Assembly: GCA_977017575.1 (NCBI GenBank)
Contig: CDRNVI010000053.1
Span: 124,001 to 188,000 of the forward strand
Length of the DNA stretch: 64,000 nt
Source of the DNA: Paramoeba atlantica
Taxonomy: Eukaryota; Discosea
Direction of reading: 5' to 3'
A model generated the notes under the pieces. That model had not been told where the DNA came from and searched no databases. It saw nothing but the letters and a program-made list of their open reading frames with translations. Of this stretch, positions 33,201-40,259 are shown one piece after another. Made by a program: the position numbers and the translations under genes. Numbering within the stretch: the first letter of the stretch is position 1; the number at the start of each line of letters is the position of its first letter.

Positions 33201-33914
33201 ATTGAACCTCTTGTTGCCTCGTGGGTCGAGGAAATCCTGCCGCAACACGAGCGTATTGTCGAGCTTGGGCGTCGCAGTGATAATCATGCCGAGTCTCTCC
33301 ACTCCTTGGCGAGTTCTGTACAATCCATTGATCACCACATTACGGAGACCGATTCGAAGCTTGGCTCTGTTCATGACAACATTGCAGCCCTGCAGGGTCA
33401 GCTAAATGCAGCTGAAAATAGCTTATCCACTCACGTTTCTTTGTGTGGTGACACCCTAGATAAGCACTGTTCACAAATGCAAAGCGTGGGGAATCGCATT
33501 GAACCTCTTGTTGCCTCGTGTGTCGAGGAAATCCTGCAGCGACACGAGCGTATTGTCGAGCTTGGGCGTCGCAGTGATAATCATGCAGAGTCTCTCCACT
33601 CATTGGCAATTTCGATGGATTCGAAATATTGTTTATTACATGAGGACCTTGCATTACAAAAAAGTGGTTCTTTTCAAACTGTGAGAGAGCAGACTTTGGA
33701 CATTTTTCGCGCTTTGGAGGGCAGTCTTGTATCATATTTCTGTCTTGCATTGGAAAAACGAGATGTTTACTTGGATTACGCATTAACAATGATAGGTACA
33801 TGTTCCCCGAGTATTGACAACTCTGCCTACGAATTTCCACCTGGGTTTGATGCAGCCTCTTTAATTCTTGATTTGCATAGCCGTATCGTGAATTTGGAAT
33901 GTGGTGCATTGTAA
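21297..33914 (+). CDS. Giant tandem-repeat coiled-coil membrane protein (4205 residues)
   Basis: I do not recognise this protein as a named family. Residues 12-28 are hydrophobic (IYVTVLYTCLLWY). A second stronger segment, LLLALFCVLLFYIQ, is near residues 203-218, so the N terminus probably sits in a membrane. Residues 225-372 form a Gln/His-rich, coiled-coil-like stretch. From residue 373 a 99-residue unit repeats 37 full times plus about 70 residues of a 38th. A unique 100-residue C-terminal domain ends in NLECGAL. Each typical unit carries three cysteines (SLCGD, DKHCSQ, ASCVEE), replaced by Trp at the third site in units 24, 33 and 37, and a leucine/isoleucine ladder. As 297 bp is divisible by three, the frame survives changes in copy number. 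If mostly helical, the repeat part could form a rod of hundreds of nanometres. A structural, tethering or surface role is inference only. The stop is TAA. Confidence 0.85.
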   Translation: MSGKLFVRRPAYMYIYVTVLYTCLLWYQNSQIQKQHERFSELVHWSGSVSHPGVHSNQNCGSNHTCIAGIGALYGFSSDVSPSINNEACNLNTHLRNAPKNERYPTTPLYQTVKNSSLQTLDNTRSNRECSNSELLWTQGSFIRDGDDSLVHSQEHVPKSIGRQSLHYSIIRNEFNTLYINRDSTLVIPASQVSSKESSIPPSALLLALFCVLLFYIQAYDQSNTIFNFPMKGINHVLQERKLKITEHDDTLKQQDEKILDLHLQNRTHRQHKLTQTLYNIKIIGQLRSCMEQQKILYLALSRSQQSHNDRIEILNQEAKTLQTRISQTRHHIQTKTATQLANFKQHFEQISTERTQKNESSQNKVGDIQDQLNETKKTLSAHVSLCGDTLDKHCSQIQSVENRIEPLVASCVEEILPQHERIVELGRRSDNHAESLQSLASSVQAIDHHITETDSKLGSVHDNIAALQGQLNTAENSLSAHVSLCGDTLDKHCSQIQSVENRIEPLVASCVEEILPQHERIVELGRRSDNHAESLQSMASSVQAIDHHITETDSKLGSVLDNIAALQGQLNTAENSLSAHVSLCGDTLDKHCSQIQSVENRIEPLVASCVEEILPQHERIVELGRRSDNHAESLQSLASSVQAIDHHITETDSKLGSVHDNIAALQGQLNTAENSLSAHVSLCGDTLDKHCSQIQSVENRIEPLVASCVEEILPQHERIVELRRRSDNHAESLQSLASSVQAIDHHITETDSKLGSVHDNIAALQGQLNTAENSLSAHVSLCGDTLDKHCSQIQSVENRIEPLVASCVEEILPQHERIVELGRRCDNHAESLQSLASSVQAIDHHITETDSKLGSVHDNIAALQGQLNTAENSLSAHVSLCGDTLDKHCSQIQSVENRIEPLVASCVEEILPQHERIVELGRRSDNHAESLQSMASSVQAIDHHITETDSKLGSVLDNIAALQGQQNTAENSLFAHVSLCGDTLDKHCSQIQSVENRIEPLVASCVEEILPQHERIVELGRRCDNHAESLQSLASSVQAIDHHITETDSKLGSVHDNIAALQGQLNTAENSLSAHVSLCGDTLDKHCSQIQSVENRIEPLVASCVEEILPQHERIVELGRRSDNHAESFHTLASSVQAIDHHITETDSKLGSVHDNIAALQGQLNTAENSLFAHVSLCGDTLDKHCSQIQSVENRIEPLVASCVEEILPQHERIVELGRRSDNHAESLQSLASSVQAIDHHITETDSKLGSVLDNIAALQGQLNTAENSLSAHVSLCGDTLDKHCSQIQSVENRIEPLVASCVEEILPQHERIVELGRRCDNHAESLQSLASSVQAIDHHITETDSKLGSVHDNIAALQGQLNTAENSLSAHVSLCGDTLDKHCSQIQSVENRIEPLVASCVEEILPQHERIVELGRRCDNHAESLQSLASSVQAIDHHITETDSKLGSVHDNIAALQGQLNTAENSLSAHVSLCGDTLDKHCSQIQSVENRIEPLVASCVEEILPQHERIVELRRRSDNHAESLQSLASSVQAIDHHITETDSKLGSVHDNIAALQGQLNTAENSLFAHVSLCGDTLDKHCSQIQSVENRIEPLVASCVEEILPQHERIVELGRRCDNHAESFHTLASSVQAIDHHITETDSKLGSVHDNIAALQGQLNTAENSLSAHVSLCGDTLDKHCSQIQSVENRIEPLVASCVEEILPQHERIVELGRRSDNHAESLQSMASSVQAIDHHITETDSKLGSVLDNIAALQGQLNTAENSLSAHVSLCGDTLDKHCSQIQSVENRIEPLVASCVEEILPQHERIVELGRRSDNHAESLQSMASSVQAIDHHITETDSKLGSVLDNIAALQGQQNTAENSLFAHVSLCGDTLDKHCSQIQSVENRIEPLVASCVEEILPQHERIVELGRRSDNHAESLQSLASSVQAIDHHITETDSKLGSVHDNIAALQGQLNAAENSLSAHVSLCGDTLDKHCSQIQSVENRIEPLVASCVEEILPRHERIVELGRRSDNHAESLHSLASSVQAIDHHITETDSKLGSVHDNIAALQGQLNTAENSFSTHVSLCGDTLDKHCSQIQSVENRIEPLFASCVEEILPQHERIVELGRRSDNHAESLQSLASSVQAIDHHITETDSKLGSVLDNIAALQGQLNTAENSLSAHVSLCGDTLDKHCSQIQSVENRIEPLVASCVEEILPQHERIVELRRRSDNHAESLQSLASSVQAIDHHITETDSKLGSVLDNIAALQGQQNTAENSLSAHVSLCGDTLDKHCSQIQSVENRIEPLFASCVEEILPQHERIVELGRRSDNHAESLQSLASSVQAIDHHITETDSKLGSVLDNIAALQGQLNTAENSLSAHVSLCGDTLDKHCSQIQSVENRIEPLVASCVEEILPQHERIVELRRRSDNHAESLQSLASSVQAIDHHITETDSKLGSVLDNIAALQGQQNTAENSLSAHVSLCGDTLDKHCSQIQSVENRIEPLVASCVEEILPQHERIVELRRRSDNHAESLQSLASSVQAIDHHITETDSKLGSVHDNIAALQGQLNTAENSLFAHVSLCGDTLDKHCSQIQSVENRIEPLVASCVEEILPQHERIVELGRRCDNHAESFHTLASSVQAIDHHITETDSKLGSVHDNIAALQGQLNAAENSLSAHVSLCGDTLDKHCSQIQSVENRIEPLVASWVEEILPQHERIVELGRRCDNHAESLQSLASSVQAIDHHITETDSKLGSVLDNIAALQGQLNTAENSLSAHVSLCGDTLDKHCSQIQSVENRIEPLVASCVEEILPQHERIVELGRRCDNHAESLQSLASSVQAIDHHITETDSKLGSVHDNIAALQGQLNTAENSLSAHVSLCGDTLDKHCSQIQSVENRIEPLVASCVEEILPQHERIVELRRRSDNHAESLQSLASSVQAIDHHITETDSKLGSVHDNIAALQGQLNTAENSLSAHVSLCGDTLDKHCSQIQSVENRIEPLVASCVEEILPQHERIVELRRRSDNHAESLQSLASSVQAIDHHITETDSKLGSVHDNIAALQGQLNTAENSLFAHVSLCGDTLDKHCSQIQSVENRIEPLVASCVEEILPRHERIVELGRRSDNHAESLHSLASSVQAIDHHITETDSKLGSVHDNIAALQGQLNTAENSFSTHVSLCGDTLDKHCSQIQSVENRIEPLFASCVEEILPQHERIVELGRRSDNHAESLQSLASSVQAIDHHITETDSKLGSVHDNIAALQGQLNTAENSLSAHVSLCGDTLDKHCSQIQSVENRIEPLVASCVEEILPQHERIVELGRRSDNHAESLQSLASSVQAIDHHITETDSKLGSVHDNIAALQGQLNTAENSLSAHVSLCGDTLDKHCSQIQCVENRIEPLVASCVEEILPQHERIVELGRRCDNHAESLQSLASSVQAIDHHITETDSKLGSVLDNIAALQGQQNTAENSLSAHVSLCGDTLDKHCSQIQSVENRIEPLVASCVEEILPQHERIVELGRRSHNHAESLQSLASSAQAMDHHITETDSKLGSVHDNIAALQGQLNAAENSLSAHVSLCGDTLDKHCSQIQSVENRIEPLVASWVEEILPQHERIVELGRRSDNHAESLQSLASSVQAIDHHITETDSKLGSVHDNIAALQGQLNTAENSLSAHVSLCGDTLDKHCSQIQSVENRIEPLVASCVEEILPQHERIVELGRRSDNHAESLQSLASSVQAIDHHITETDSKLGSVHDNIAALQGQLNTAENSLSAHVSLCGDTLDKHCSQIQCVENRIEPLVASCVEEILPQHERIVELGRRCDNHAESLQSLASSVQAIDHHITETDSKLGSVLDNIAALQGQQNTAENSLSAHVSLCGDTLDKHCSQIQSVENRIEPLVASCVEEILPQHERIVELGRRSHNHAESLQSLASSAQAMDHHITETDSKLGSVHDNIAALQGQLNAAENSLSAHVSLCGDTLDKHCSQIQSVENRIEPLVASWVEEILPQHERIVELGRRSDNHAESLHSLASSVQSIDHHITETDSKLGSVHDNIAALQGQLNAAENSLSTHVSLCGDTLDKHCSQMQSVGNRIEPLVASCVEEILQRHERIVELGRRSDNHAESLHSLAISMDSKYCLLHEDLALQKSGSFQTVREQTLDIFRALEGSLVSYFCLALEKRDVYLDYALTMIGTCSPSIDNSAYEFPPGFDAASLILDLHSRIVNLECGAL
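22413..33611 (+). repeat. 297-bp coding tandem repeat, 38 units (last partial)
   Basis: Units start every 297 bp from 22413 to 33402. Variation is confined to a few recurring positions: LN/QN, NT/NA, SLSAH/SLFAH/SFSTH, QS/QC-VENR, VASC/FASC/VASW, PQHER/PRHER, LGRR/LRRR, RRSD/RRCD/RRSH, LQSL/LQSM/LHSL/FHTL and SVHDN/SVLDN. The first and last units are the most diverged (unit 1 begins LNETKKT; unit 38 has QMQSVGNR). The same variants recur in non-adjacent units, the expected mark of unequal exchange and gene conversion. Units 30-33 (31026-32213) and 34-37 (32214-33401) form a near-identical 1188-bp duplication. Confidence 0.95.
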
Positions 33915-34422
33915 CGGTGGGTTCATTCAGAATAGGGGGGTATAGTATCTAATAGAATGCTGGAGATACATGTACGTACCTACATGTACGTAGACTACGT
34001 GTGTGTAACCTCTATGGCCCGATGGCGAGGAAGTGTCTTGAGGTTTGCAGTTCTCATTTCTGCTCCAACCTGAAGATGCGCCCTGACTTTACATCTCACC
34101 TGGCTTACCTGATTTTTCAGTTTTGAATATTTATTGCTTTGCAAAAATCGCACTCCAAAAGAGCTCAAAATTTTGATTTAATAGTTTTTGGTAAACCGCA
34201 TTGACAACGTTCCGACCGAACGAAACGCCTTATAAGACTTAAGTCGCTCGTAATCCATCACGAGTGCCGTGCGCATCTCGGGACACGCGCGGGAAGAAGG
34301 TAAGCACAGGGGGCGGTGCCTCTTCGTCATGAATCACCAACAAATGTACCATTTTTGAAAAAAATATACTCTGTGGAAAAAAAATACTCTTTTTTGCAGT
34401 TGTTTTCCGGTTTAGGTATGAT
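33915..34422. other. Intergenic, nothing recognised
   Basis: Downstream of the giant gene. A short GGGGGGTATAGTA end, like those of the element at 63587-63928, is at about 33936-33948. Otherwise no feature is supported. Confidence 0.4.
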
Positions 34423-34555
34423 ACAGGTGTCCACGGGTGAAACGGACCTCGGATTCGGAACGATTCGGTCGAAAAACAGTCCCATACAAAATATTTCCAA
34501 AATCGGACATAATACAAGACCTGTAGGGGGGAGTAAAAGAGGCTGAACACTACTG
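34423..34555 (-). repeat. End fragment of the 817-bp element, inverted
   Basis: It carries GGACCTCGGATTCGGAACGAT, AAATATTTCCAAAATCGGA and CAAGACCTGTAGGGGG. It ends near GCTGAACACTACTG before TA, matching the inverted end of the element at 17110-17926 with some divergence. It is followed by an AT-rich stretch of TATAGTA-type repeats (34556-34680). Confidence 0.65.
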
Positions 34556-34679
34556 TAGATTTATATAGATTTATAATACTATACATGTATAGTACTACAA
34601 TTTTGTATATAGTATTGTATATAGTACTATAATGTTTTTTTCAAATACTATAAATATAAATAAAGTATAATATACTATA

Positions 34680-34796
34680 CCCCCCCTACTTATTGTCACC
34701 CCTTTTTGGAGAAAAGTGACAAATAAGTAGGGGGGTTGGTGTGTGACAAATAACTAGGGGGGTGACGTTCGGTGGGTGACAAATAACTAGGGGGGT
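34680..34796. repeat. C-tract hairpin plus direct GTGACAAATAA repeats
   Basis: CCCCCCTACTTATTGTCAC pairs with GTGACAAATAAGTAGGGGGG across a short loop (34680-34736). Two further direct copies of GTGACAAATAACTAGGGGGG follow at about 34743-34762 and 34777-34796. The architecture resembles that of the element at 63587-63928, with a G/C-tract end facing TATAGTA. Confidence 0.65.
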
Positions 34797-35028
34797 AGGT
34801 GTCGTTGGGAGCGGCCAAAATAGAAACACTTTGTGACCTTCCCGCAGCGGGAAATTACGTCACCTTGCACACCAAACAAAGCACGGTACATGTGTGTCAC
34901 TACATGAAGTGCACACGTGTTCTCTCCAGGCTTGCTGCGGACATGACATGCATACAACGAAGTATGATGATTGAGGAGCCTCAAGATACTCGCAAAGTCT
35001 CTCTTTGAATACTTTCACATTATCTTTG

Positions 35029-35280
35029 TCGTGTAGAGGGGAGAGAGTGCTGGGTAGAAGGTTACTGTGGTTTGGAGCGGGGAGAGAGTGGGGTTGAAAG
35101 TTACTGTCGTGTGGAGGGGAGAGAGAGCGCGGTTGAAGGTTACTGTGATGTGGAGGGGAGAGAGAGCGCGGTTGAAGGTTACTGTGATGTGGAGGGGAGA
35201 GAGAGACTGCCCGTAATCTTCTTCCTCAGAGAACCATGAGGCGGGATAATCTAAAAATATTAAAAACGGAGCTAACGAAA
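35029..35280 (+). repeat. 40-bp minisatellite with a unique tail
   Basis: About five copies of a unit around GGGGAGAGAGAGCGCGG and TTGAAGGTTACTGTGATG are followed by a tail (CGTAATCTTCTTC, then GCGGGATAATCTAAAAATAT). The same minisatellite and the same tail recur at 49480-49765, and a single unit occurs at about 53228-53265. This suggests the array travels inside a dispersed element. Confidence 0.75.
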
Positions 35281-35397
35281 TAGTTTTTAAATCTAAATTG
35301 CATGCAATGAGATTTTAGAGTTAAAGAGTAATTTTTATCTAAATAGTGTGTAATTGGACAACAATATTTTTTTTTCGACACAAATCGGGGAAAAAAA

Positions 35398-35530
35398 TCG
35401 GCGCCGCTTCGCGGCGCCTGTTTTGTCTGACTACAAAATTATGTAGGGGGGTGAATTCACTATCTTTTTCCACAAATGACAAATAAGCAGCAGGGGGGGG
35501 GGACAATTATGTAGGGGGGTACAGTATTTT
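35398..35530. repeat. Repeat with GGCGCC stem-loop
   Basis: A strong stem-loop (GGCGCCGC, loop TTC, GCGGCGCC) is followed by TGTTTTGTCTGACTACAAA and by ATTATGTAGGGGGGTGAATTC. The downstream part recurs at about 53290-53345. The stem-loop recurs at 55234-55262 in the opposite orientation, with a T-run on its far side. Confidence 0.6.
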
Positions 35531-35575
35531 CAGACCCCTGTTATTCATGATGTTTTGACAATTTTTCTTTTTTAA

Positions 35576-35668
35576 TGGCTTCGCTAAACGCGGATGTAGT
35601 CTACAACGCGAAGTGCGCGGCATGAGTGACTTCTAAGTTGAAAACAACCACCGCGTTGAACGAAGCAG
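35576..35668 (-). repeat. Palindromic MITE-like element, copy
   Basis: GGCTTCGCTAAACGCGG faces CCGCGTTGAACGAAGC over about 93 bp, with the inner GACTTCTAAGTTGAAAAC block shared with the copies at 4817 and 40260. It lies in reverse orientation relative to those. Confidence 0.7.
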
Positions 35669-38005
35669 CTGAAAATGATTATTAGCGATTATTAACATAC
35701 CTAATAATTATTATTGACTTCTGCTATGTACTTGACAAGTTTTTATAAAATTCTGTACACTATTGTAAGTCAGCTTGCTCTACGGGATCGCTCACCATAA
35801 TTCTGCAAATTTGCTTTTATTATGGGACTTATATGTAAGATGTTTGTAGGTAATGGAATGAAAGGAATATCTCTCCATGGTACACTTGCCAGGCCAATAA
35901 AAAACAGTTTTATAACGATATGTTTGCTATATCTTATTTCTTGTGTTCGCTATAAAAACTGGAGAATTAAGGGACGGTTAATTACGGAACACTTTGGCAT
36001 TGATGGGGGGCGTCCCTTAACTACCCCCCGCTGATTATTTTTGATAATGATAAATGATAAATTAAATTGACTTATTTATAATAAAATAAATTTGGCGGTC
36101 TACCCCTCTTATTATCATTTATAAAAAAAGAACAGAAATCAGCATTTGGGCGAAAGTACCCGATTTATAGGGGAAAAATGCAATTTTTTCCCCCCAGATT
36201 TGGGGGTATTTTCGGCGTTCGAATTTAAAAATTTGTGACTTTGCTGTTCTAGAGAACGAAATATGTAACAACCAGGGAAAAAATTGATTTCTTATTTATC
36301 AAAAATAGATTTTTTTGATAATTCAATATCAAAATAATAGGGGATAAAAGACAAAAAAGATTCATTTATCAAAATAAATAAGAAAAAATTAATCCCGTAC
36401 CGTACTGTATAACAAAGCCCCGCACTGTACATACAGTTACCCTACTTGCTAAAGTGTGATAAAACTAGAAAAGTAAACTTGCTAGAACTGACGACTGGGC
36501 ACCCACCCGAGAATTTCTCGCAAAACAAAAAGTTCGTTTGCAATGGAGAGTATGCGGTCAATAGCTACAGATACCTGGAGATACTGTATATGGAGATACC
36601 TGAAAATATCTGGAGATATGTGGAGATACCTGGAGATAGTTTTGAAACCGAATTCATTGCATGTCTTTATTCGCGCTTGCCCCGCGTACTCTATAATTAG
36701 TTCATTCATCTTTTCTCTTCGAGGTGGAGTGGGGCATAACCTTCGCATGATCATATTTCGAAAAAGCGGATGCTCAAGAGCTGAGCTTGGGATCCCACAC
36801 TGTGATTTCCAGATGGGGCACCTAGACCGCGAGGAGGTGCCGACCATGCTTCCCCATGCTGAGTGTGTCAGGCTTCAGTGAAGCGTATTTTACATAAACG
36901 GTATCTTTAGCTCGCGAAAAAAATCCCCCAAAAAGGGATTATCTTTTCCCCCCTCCCACATAATGTCCCTAAATGAGCATTCTACATGAGTATTCGAATA
37001 ACCAATTCTTTTGCTCATCTGTTAAGAAAGTTCCGGAGGGCGTTTTGTTAGACGAAGCACTTATCAGATTGCTGAGCAATATCATTTCTCCGATGTCGTG
37101 CGACATAGTAATCTGAAAACGTCGTAAAAAATAAATAGAATTCCTAAAAAAAGAAAAAGAAGAATGTAAGGTGTAAAACCTGAATTTTCCAAAATGTTTT
37201 ACAAATTTTAAACTTACTAATTTTTGCTTTACGAATTATTGTTACACTAATAATTGTGTGCATTGTAAGTGGTCATTAAGTCAGGGGCTGCGAGTTTGAT
37301 CTCGCATGATCCCACGAAAGGGTGTTGAAGAAAAGCCTCTTGCTCTCCCTTCGTCAAATCCTGTCATGAATTTTGAGTTTTTGTGCAAAATCTGTGGCAC
37401 TCTTCTCTAAAAAGTGGTTCACAAGATCAGACCTCATGAGAAATTTAAAAACTAACCAAAAAAATATAAAAATGTTTCTTGCCAAAAATTGACAACTTTT
37501 AGTTAAAACAACAAAATTTTGCGCCATGAATTTTAGCGATAATAATTTAGCGATACTAATTTTTGGCTTGGGTGTAATACAACTTTCTATGCGCTTCAGC
37601 CTCGTAGTTGCCATCAGATTGTCCGGACAATTTTGAAGGCTAGTTTTGACGTTTTTCAAAGGGCGTAATTAGTTCTTGGCATGCAGAGAAAGTTCCGTCT
37701 GCAATTAATTCTTAATTACACTCCTTTACTTCAAATATGGAGATACCTGGAGGTACCTGGAAATATCTGGAGATACCTGGATATAATTTTTCATCGTAGC
37801 AACCTTCTATCTATCCGGACTCTCCGATGTCGTTCATGTGCGAAAGCTGTGATAAACAAAACAATATTAGGAGCAAAAAATACTAAACGTAGTGAAGTGT
37901 TTTAGAATTATTGCAAAGACGGAATCGAAATTACTTACTCAAGCTTAAATGATGTCTTTTTCGTGTGCAACTAAAGTGAGTAAAAAATCAGTAAAAAAGG
38001 GGTAA
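35669..38005. other. Long AT-rich intergenic with minisatellites
   Basis: No supported gene in 2.3 kb. Two short arrays built on GGAGATACCT are present, at about 36563-36640 and 37737-37788. Homopolymer and AT-rich runs dominate around 36050-36400. The sequence AGGGGCTGCGAGTTTGATCT at 37284 recurs with changes at about 46633, so it is repetitive; it does not fold as a tRNA that I can see. Confidence 0.45.
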
Positions 38006-38080
38006 CAATCCAGAAGGGCAAGGCCCAGATAGTACAGGCGGCGGTACAGGATAGGTACCACGGCGGGGTTCGCTAGGGGG
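38006..38080 (+). pseudogene. LINE 3'-end fragment
   Basis: The frame gives IQKGKAQIVQAAVQDRYHGGV, matching the C-terminal end IQKGNFQIVQAAVQDWYRRGV of the larger LINE remnant (about 52585-52650). Only this tail is present. Confidence 0.65.
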
Positions 38081-38204
38081 GTAGGGTTCAGGGGAGGACG
38101 AAAAGAAACATTTAATTTGCCCAGTGGGGGGATCATTATGACACGGTCTGTATTAACGGTTTCTCAATAAAGCTTTTGATGTATTGTATTTAGTTACTAC
38201 TTAT

Positions 38205-39644
38205 ATGAAAATTAAGATTTTGTCTCGGTCGGAGAAGGGATGGACTCGGCAACGTAATTGTGATTCGCGTCGTGTGCATCGAAATCTGGATCCGCGTCAA
38301 ACTCCGATGGCTACAGAGATAGAATACCAGAGGGCTCTGACAGCTGTCAAGCTGGAGCGAATGTTTGCAAAGCCATTCATTGCGTCCTTGCAACACCATG
38401 TTGACTCTATCTCATCGCTTACAATGGATTCGAACCACTTAAGCGTTGTTCTTTCGGGAAGTTGCGATGGTGGTATTAATGTGTGGAATATAGCGCGACG
38501 AAAGCTGGTTCGTTCCATACCCAATGCGCACCGTCACTTTGTTTGCGGGCTAACGAGTACACCAGACAGTACTTGCTTTCTTTCTTGCAGCACTGATAAA
38601 ACGGTGCGACTGTGGAATGGTGCCTTATTCCGCAGCAACGCATGCACGATAGAGAGTGACAACATGGAGTCGCTGGAGACCGACTCCGTTTCTGTAAGTG
38701 CCTCTATTCCGTTCGGAAAAGAACATTCTGTCATGCCCTCATGCGAGTATACGGGCATTGGGCCCTTCTCCTCAATAGATCATTCAGCAATTGATAGCCA
38801 GTTTGTTACCACCGGCTCGCAACTCGAATTGTGGGATATTACTCGTTCGCAGCCCATAAGGTCGTTTCAATGGGGACCAGAACCTGTACTCTCTGCAAAG
38901 TACAACCGTATAGAGCCCCATTTAGTGGCATTTACCTCCGCCGATCGTGGAATATCTGTATATGACATCCGGACTTCCAGTGCTATGAATAAAGTGGTTA
39001 TGGAAATGAAATCTGGTTGCCTTTCATGGAATCCAGTCGAACCCGCCAGTCTTCTGTGCGGCAATCATGACTGGAATGTTTATTTGTTTGACATTCGCAA
39101 TTTTTCAAAGGCTCAGGCTGCTTTTACTTCGCACACAGCTTCAGTTACCGATGTCGATTTCTCACCGACAGGTAAGGAATTTGTATCATGTTCATATGAC
39201 AGGACCCTAAGATTATGGAACTTGGGCGACATGAACTCCCATCAAAGTCGAGACATGTACCACACAAAACGCATGCATAAATGTTGGTCTGTGCGTTGGT
39301 CGTTGGATAACCAGTATATTGTCAGCGGGAGTGAAGATGCTTGCATTCGACTTTGGAAAGCGGATTCATCTGCTTTGATTCGTCCGGTCGGACCAACAGA
39401 AAAACGGAAGTTAAACTATCGTCGAGAGATTAAACGACGTTACCTCCATTTTCCCGAAATTCGGCGAATTGATCGACAACGGCAAATACCAAAATATATT
39501 CGCACGGCTCATCGTGTGAAGAAACAAGTATTAACAAATCGCAGAAAGAAGCAATATCGCATTCAAAAGAATAATCCCGGGCTAGCTGATGAAAACCCCC
39601 AGCAATCTATGCGCGAATCAAAAATCGTAACAATCAAAGAGTGA
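38205..39644 (+). CDS. SOF1: SOF1/DCAF13, WD40 protein of the small-subunit processome
   Basis: SOF1 is a nucleolar component of the U3-containing SSU processome needed for 18S rRNA maturation; its animal form, DCAF13, also serves CUL4 ligases. The 479-residue product begins MKIKILSRSE, matching the family start. It continues with RNLDPRQTP and the conserved KLERMFAKPF near residue 48. WD40 repeats fill about residues 60-385, with GSCDGGINVWNI, SCSTDKTVRLWNG, SCSYDRTLRLWNL and SGSEDACIRLW. After the propeller comes the diagnostic SOF1 tail: KRKLNYRREIKRRYLHFPEIRRI, split here as KRKLNYRREIKRR and HFPEIRRI, then RQIPKYI and a basic end. The frame is open upstream to 38184, but its first ATG is at 38205 and homology begins there. 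The stop is TGA. Confidence 0.93.
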   Translation: MKIKILSRSEKGWTRQRNCDSRRVHRNLDPRQTPMATEIEYQRALTAVKLERMFAKPFIASLQHHVDSISSLTMDSNHLSVVLSGSCDGGINVWNIARRKLVRSIPNAHRHFVCGLTSTPDSTCFLSCSTDKTVRLWNGALFRSNACTIESDNMESLETDSVSVSASIPFGKEHSVMPSCEYTGIGPFSSIDHSAIDSQFVTTGSQLELWDITRSQPIRSFQWGPEPVLSAKYNRIEPHLVAFTSADRGISVYDIRTSSAMNKVVMEMKSGCLSWNPVEPASLLCGNHDWNVYLFDIRNFSKAQAAFTSHTASVTDVDFSPTGKEFVSCSYDRTLRLWNLGDMNSHQSRDMYHTKRMHKCWSVRWSLDNQYIVSGSEDACIRLWKADSSALIRPVGPTEKRKLNYRREIKRRYLHFPEIRRIDRQRQIPKYIRTAHRVKKQVLTNRRKKQYRIQKNNPGLADENPQQSMRESKIVTIKE

Positions 39645-39658
39645 GCAATATACTTCAC

Positions 39659-39659
<1 letters not shown>

Positions 39660-39695
<36 letters not shown>
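39660..39695 (+). repeat. (GA)n microsatellite
   Basis: An uninterrupted run of about 16 GA dinucleotides just after the SOF1 stop codon. Confidence 0.9.
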
Positions 39696-39697
<2 letters not shown>

Positions 39698-40142
39698 TAC
39701 AGGATTGGCAGGCCGTTGGGGCGTACGCTAGCTGGGCGGGGAGGGAAACTTCCTTAACAATAGACGCTGCATTCCAGTGACATTAACGATTTTTACAGTT
39801 CAGTAAGTGTTGCATTTCGGTACTTATAATCTAGTTAAAAACTAATCCTATAAGCTTCGTTTTCATATTGCACGCATGTTATACGCTCTATTCGTTAGGA
39901 TTAGTAAGAAATTGAACGCGAGCACCAATACTCGCACAACAGTTGAATCAACTGGGAGTCAAAAATTCCGCTTTTATTTCAAACGAAAAATGCATTTCTT
40001 TTGCCAAAGTTGTTTTCTTTGGACCCCTCGTTGCATTACCTCCGACAATTCTTTTTAAGATATTCTGAGTTATCCCGAATATGGTGTCACGAACTAAATA
40101 ATGGTGTCACGGGGTTTGTTCGGAGGTAAACCAGGTGGCCAA

Positions 40143-40178
40143 ACAGTGAAAATATAAAGGAGAACACAATAATATACC
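40143..40178 (-). repeat. Partial copy of the 110-bp repeat end
   Basis: AACAGTGAAAATATAAAGG followed by AGAACACAATAATATA matches the inner part of the repeat end seen at 41697-41822 and 54077-54183. Both flanks differ from those copies. Confidence 0.6.
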
Positions 40179-40259
40179 GGTGAAACTTTAATTAAGAATA
40201 ACATTAATTAACGTAATTTCTGACGAGAAAAAAATGTTTACGTTAATTAATTTCTGTTT

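Noticed and set aside
22413-33611. CRISPR-like or satellite DNA reading of the array
   Set aside because: There are no unique spacers, and the unit is a multiple of three with one frame open for the entire length and coding sequence on both sides.
22482-33909. Dozens of 60-189-residue open frames on both strands within the repeat array
   Set aside because: They recur every 297 bp and are shadows of the main 4205-codon frame. Only that frame runs through the whole array.
37280-37330. Possible tRNA gene (GAGTTTGATCTC resembles a T-arm)
   Set aside because: No acceptor stem or anticodon arm could be paired, and the sequence recurs as a repeat near 46633.
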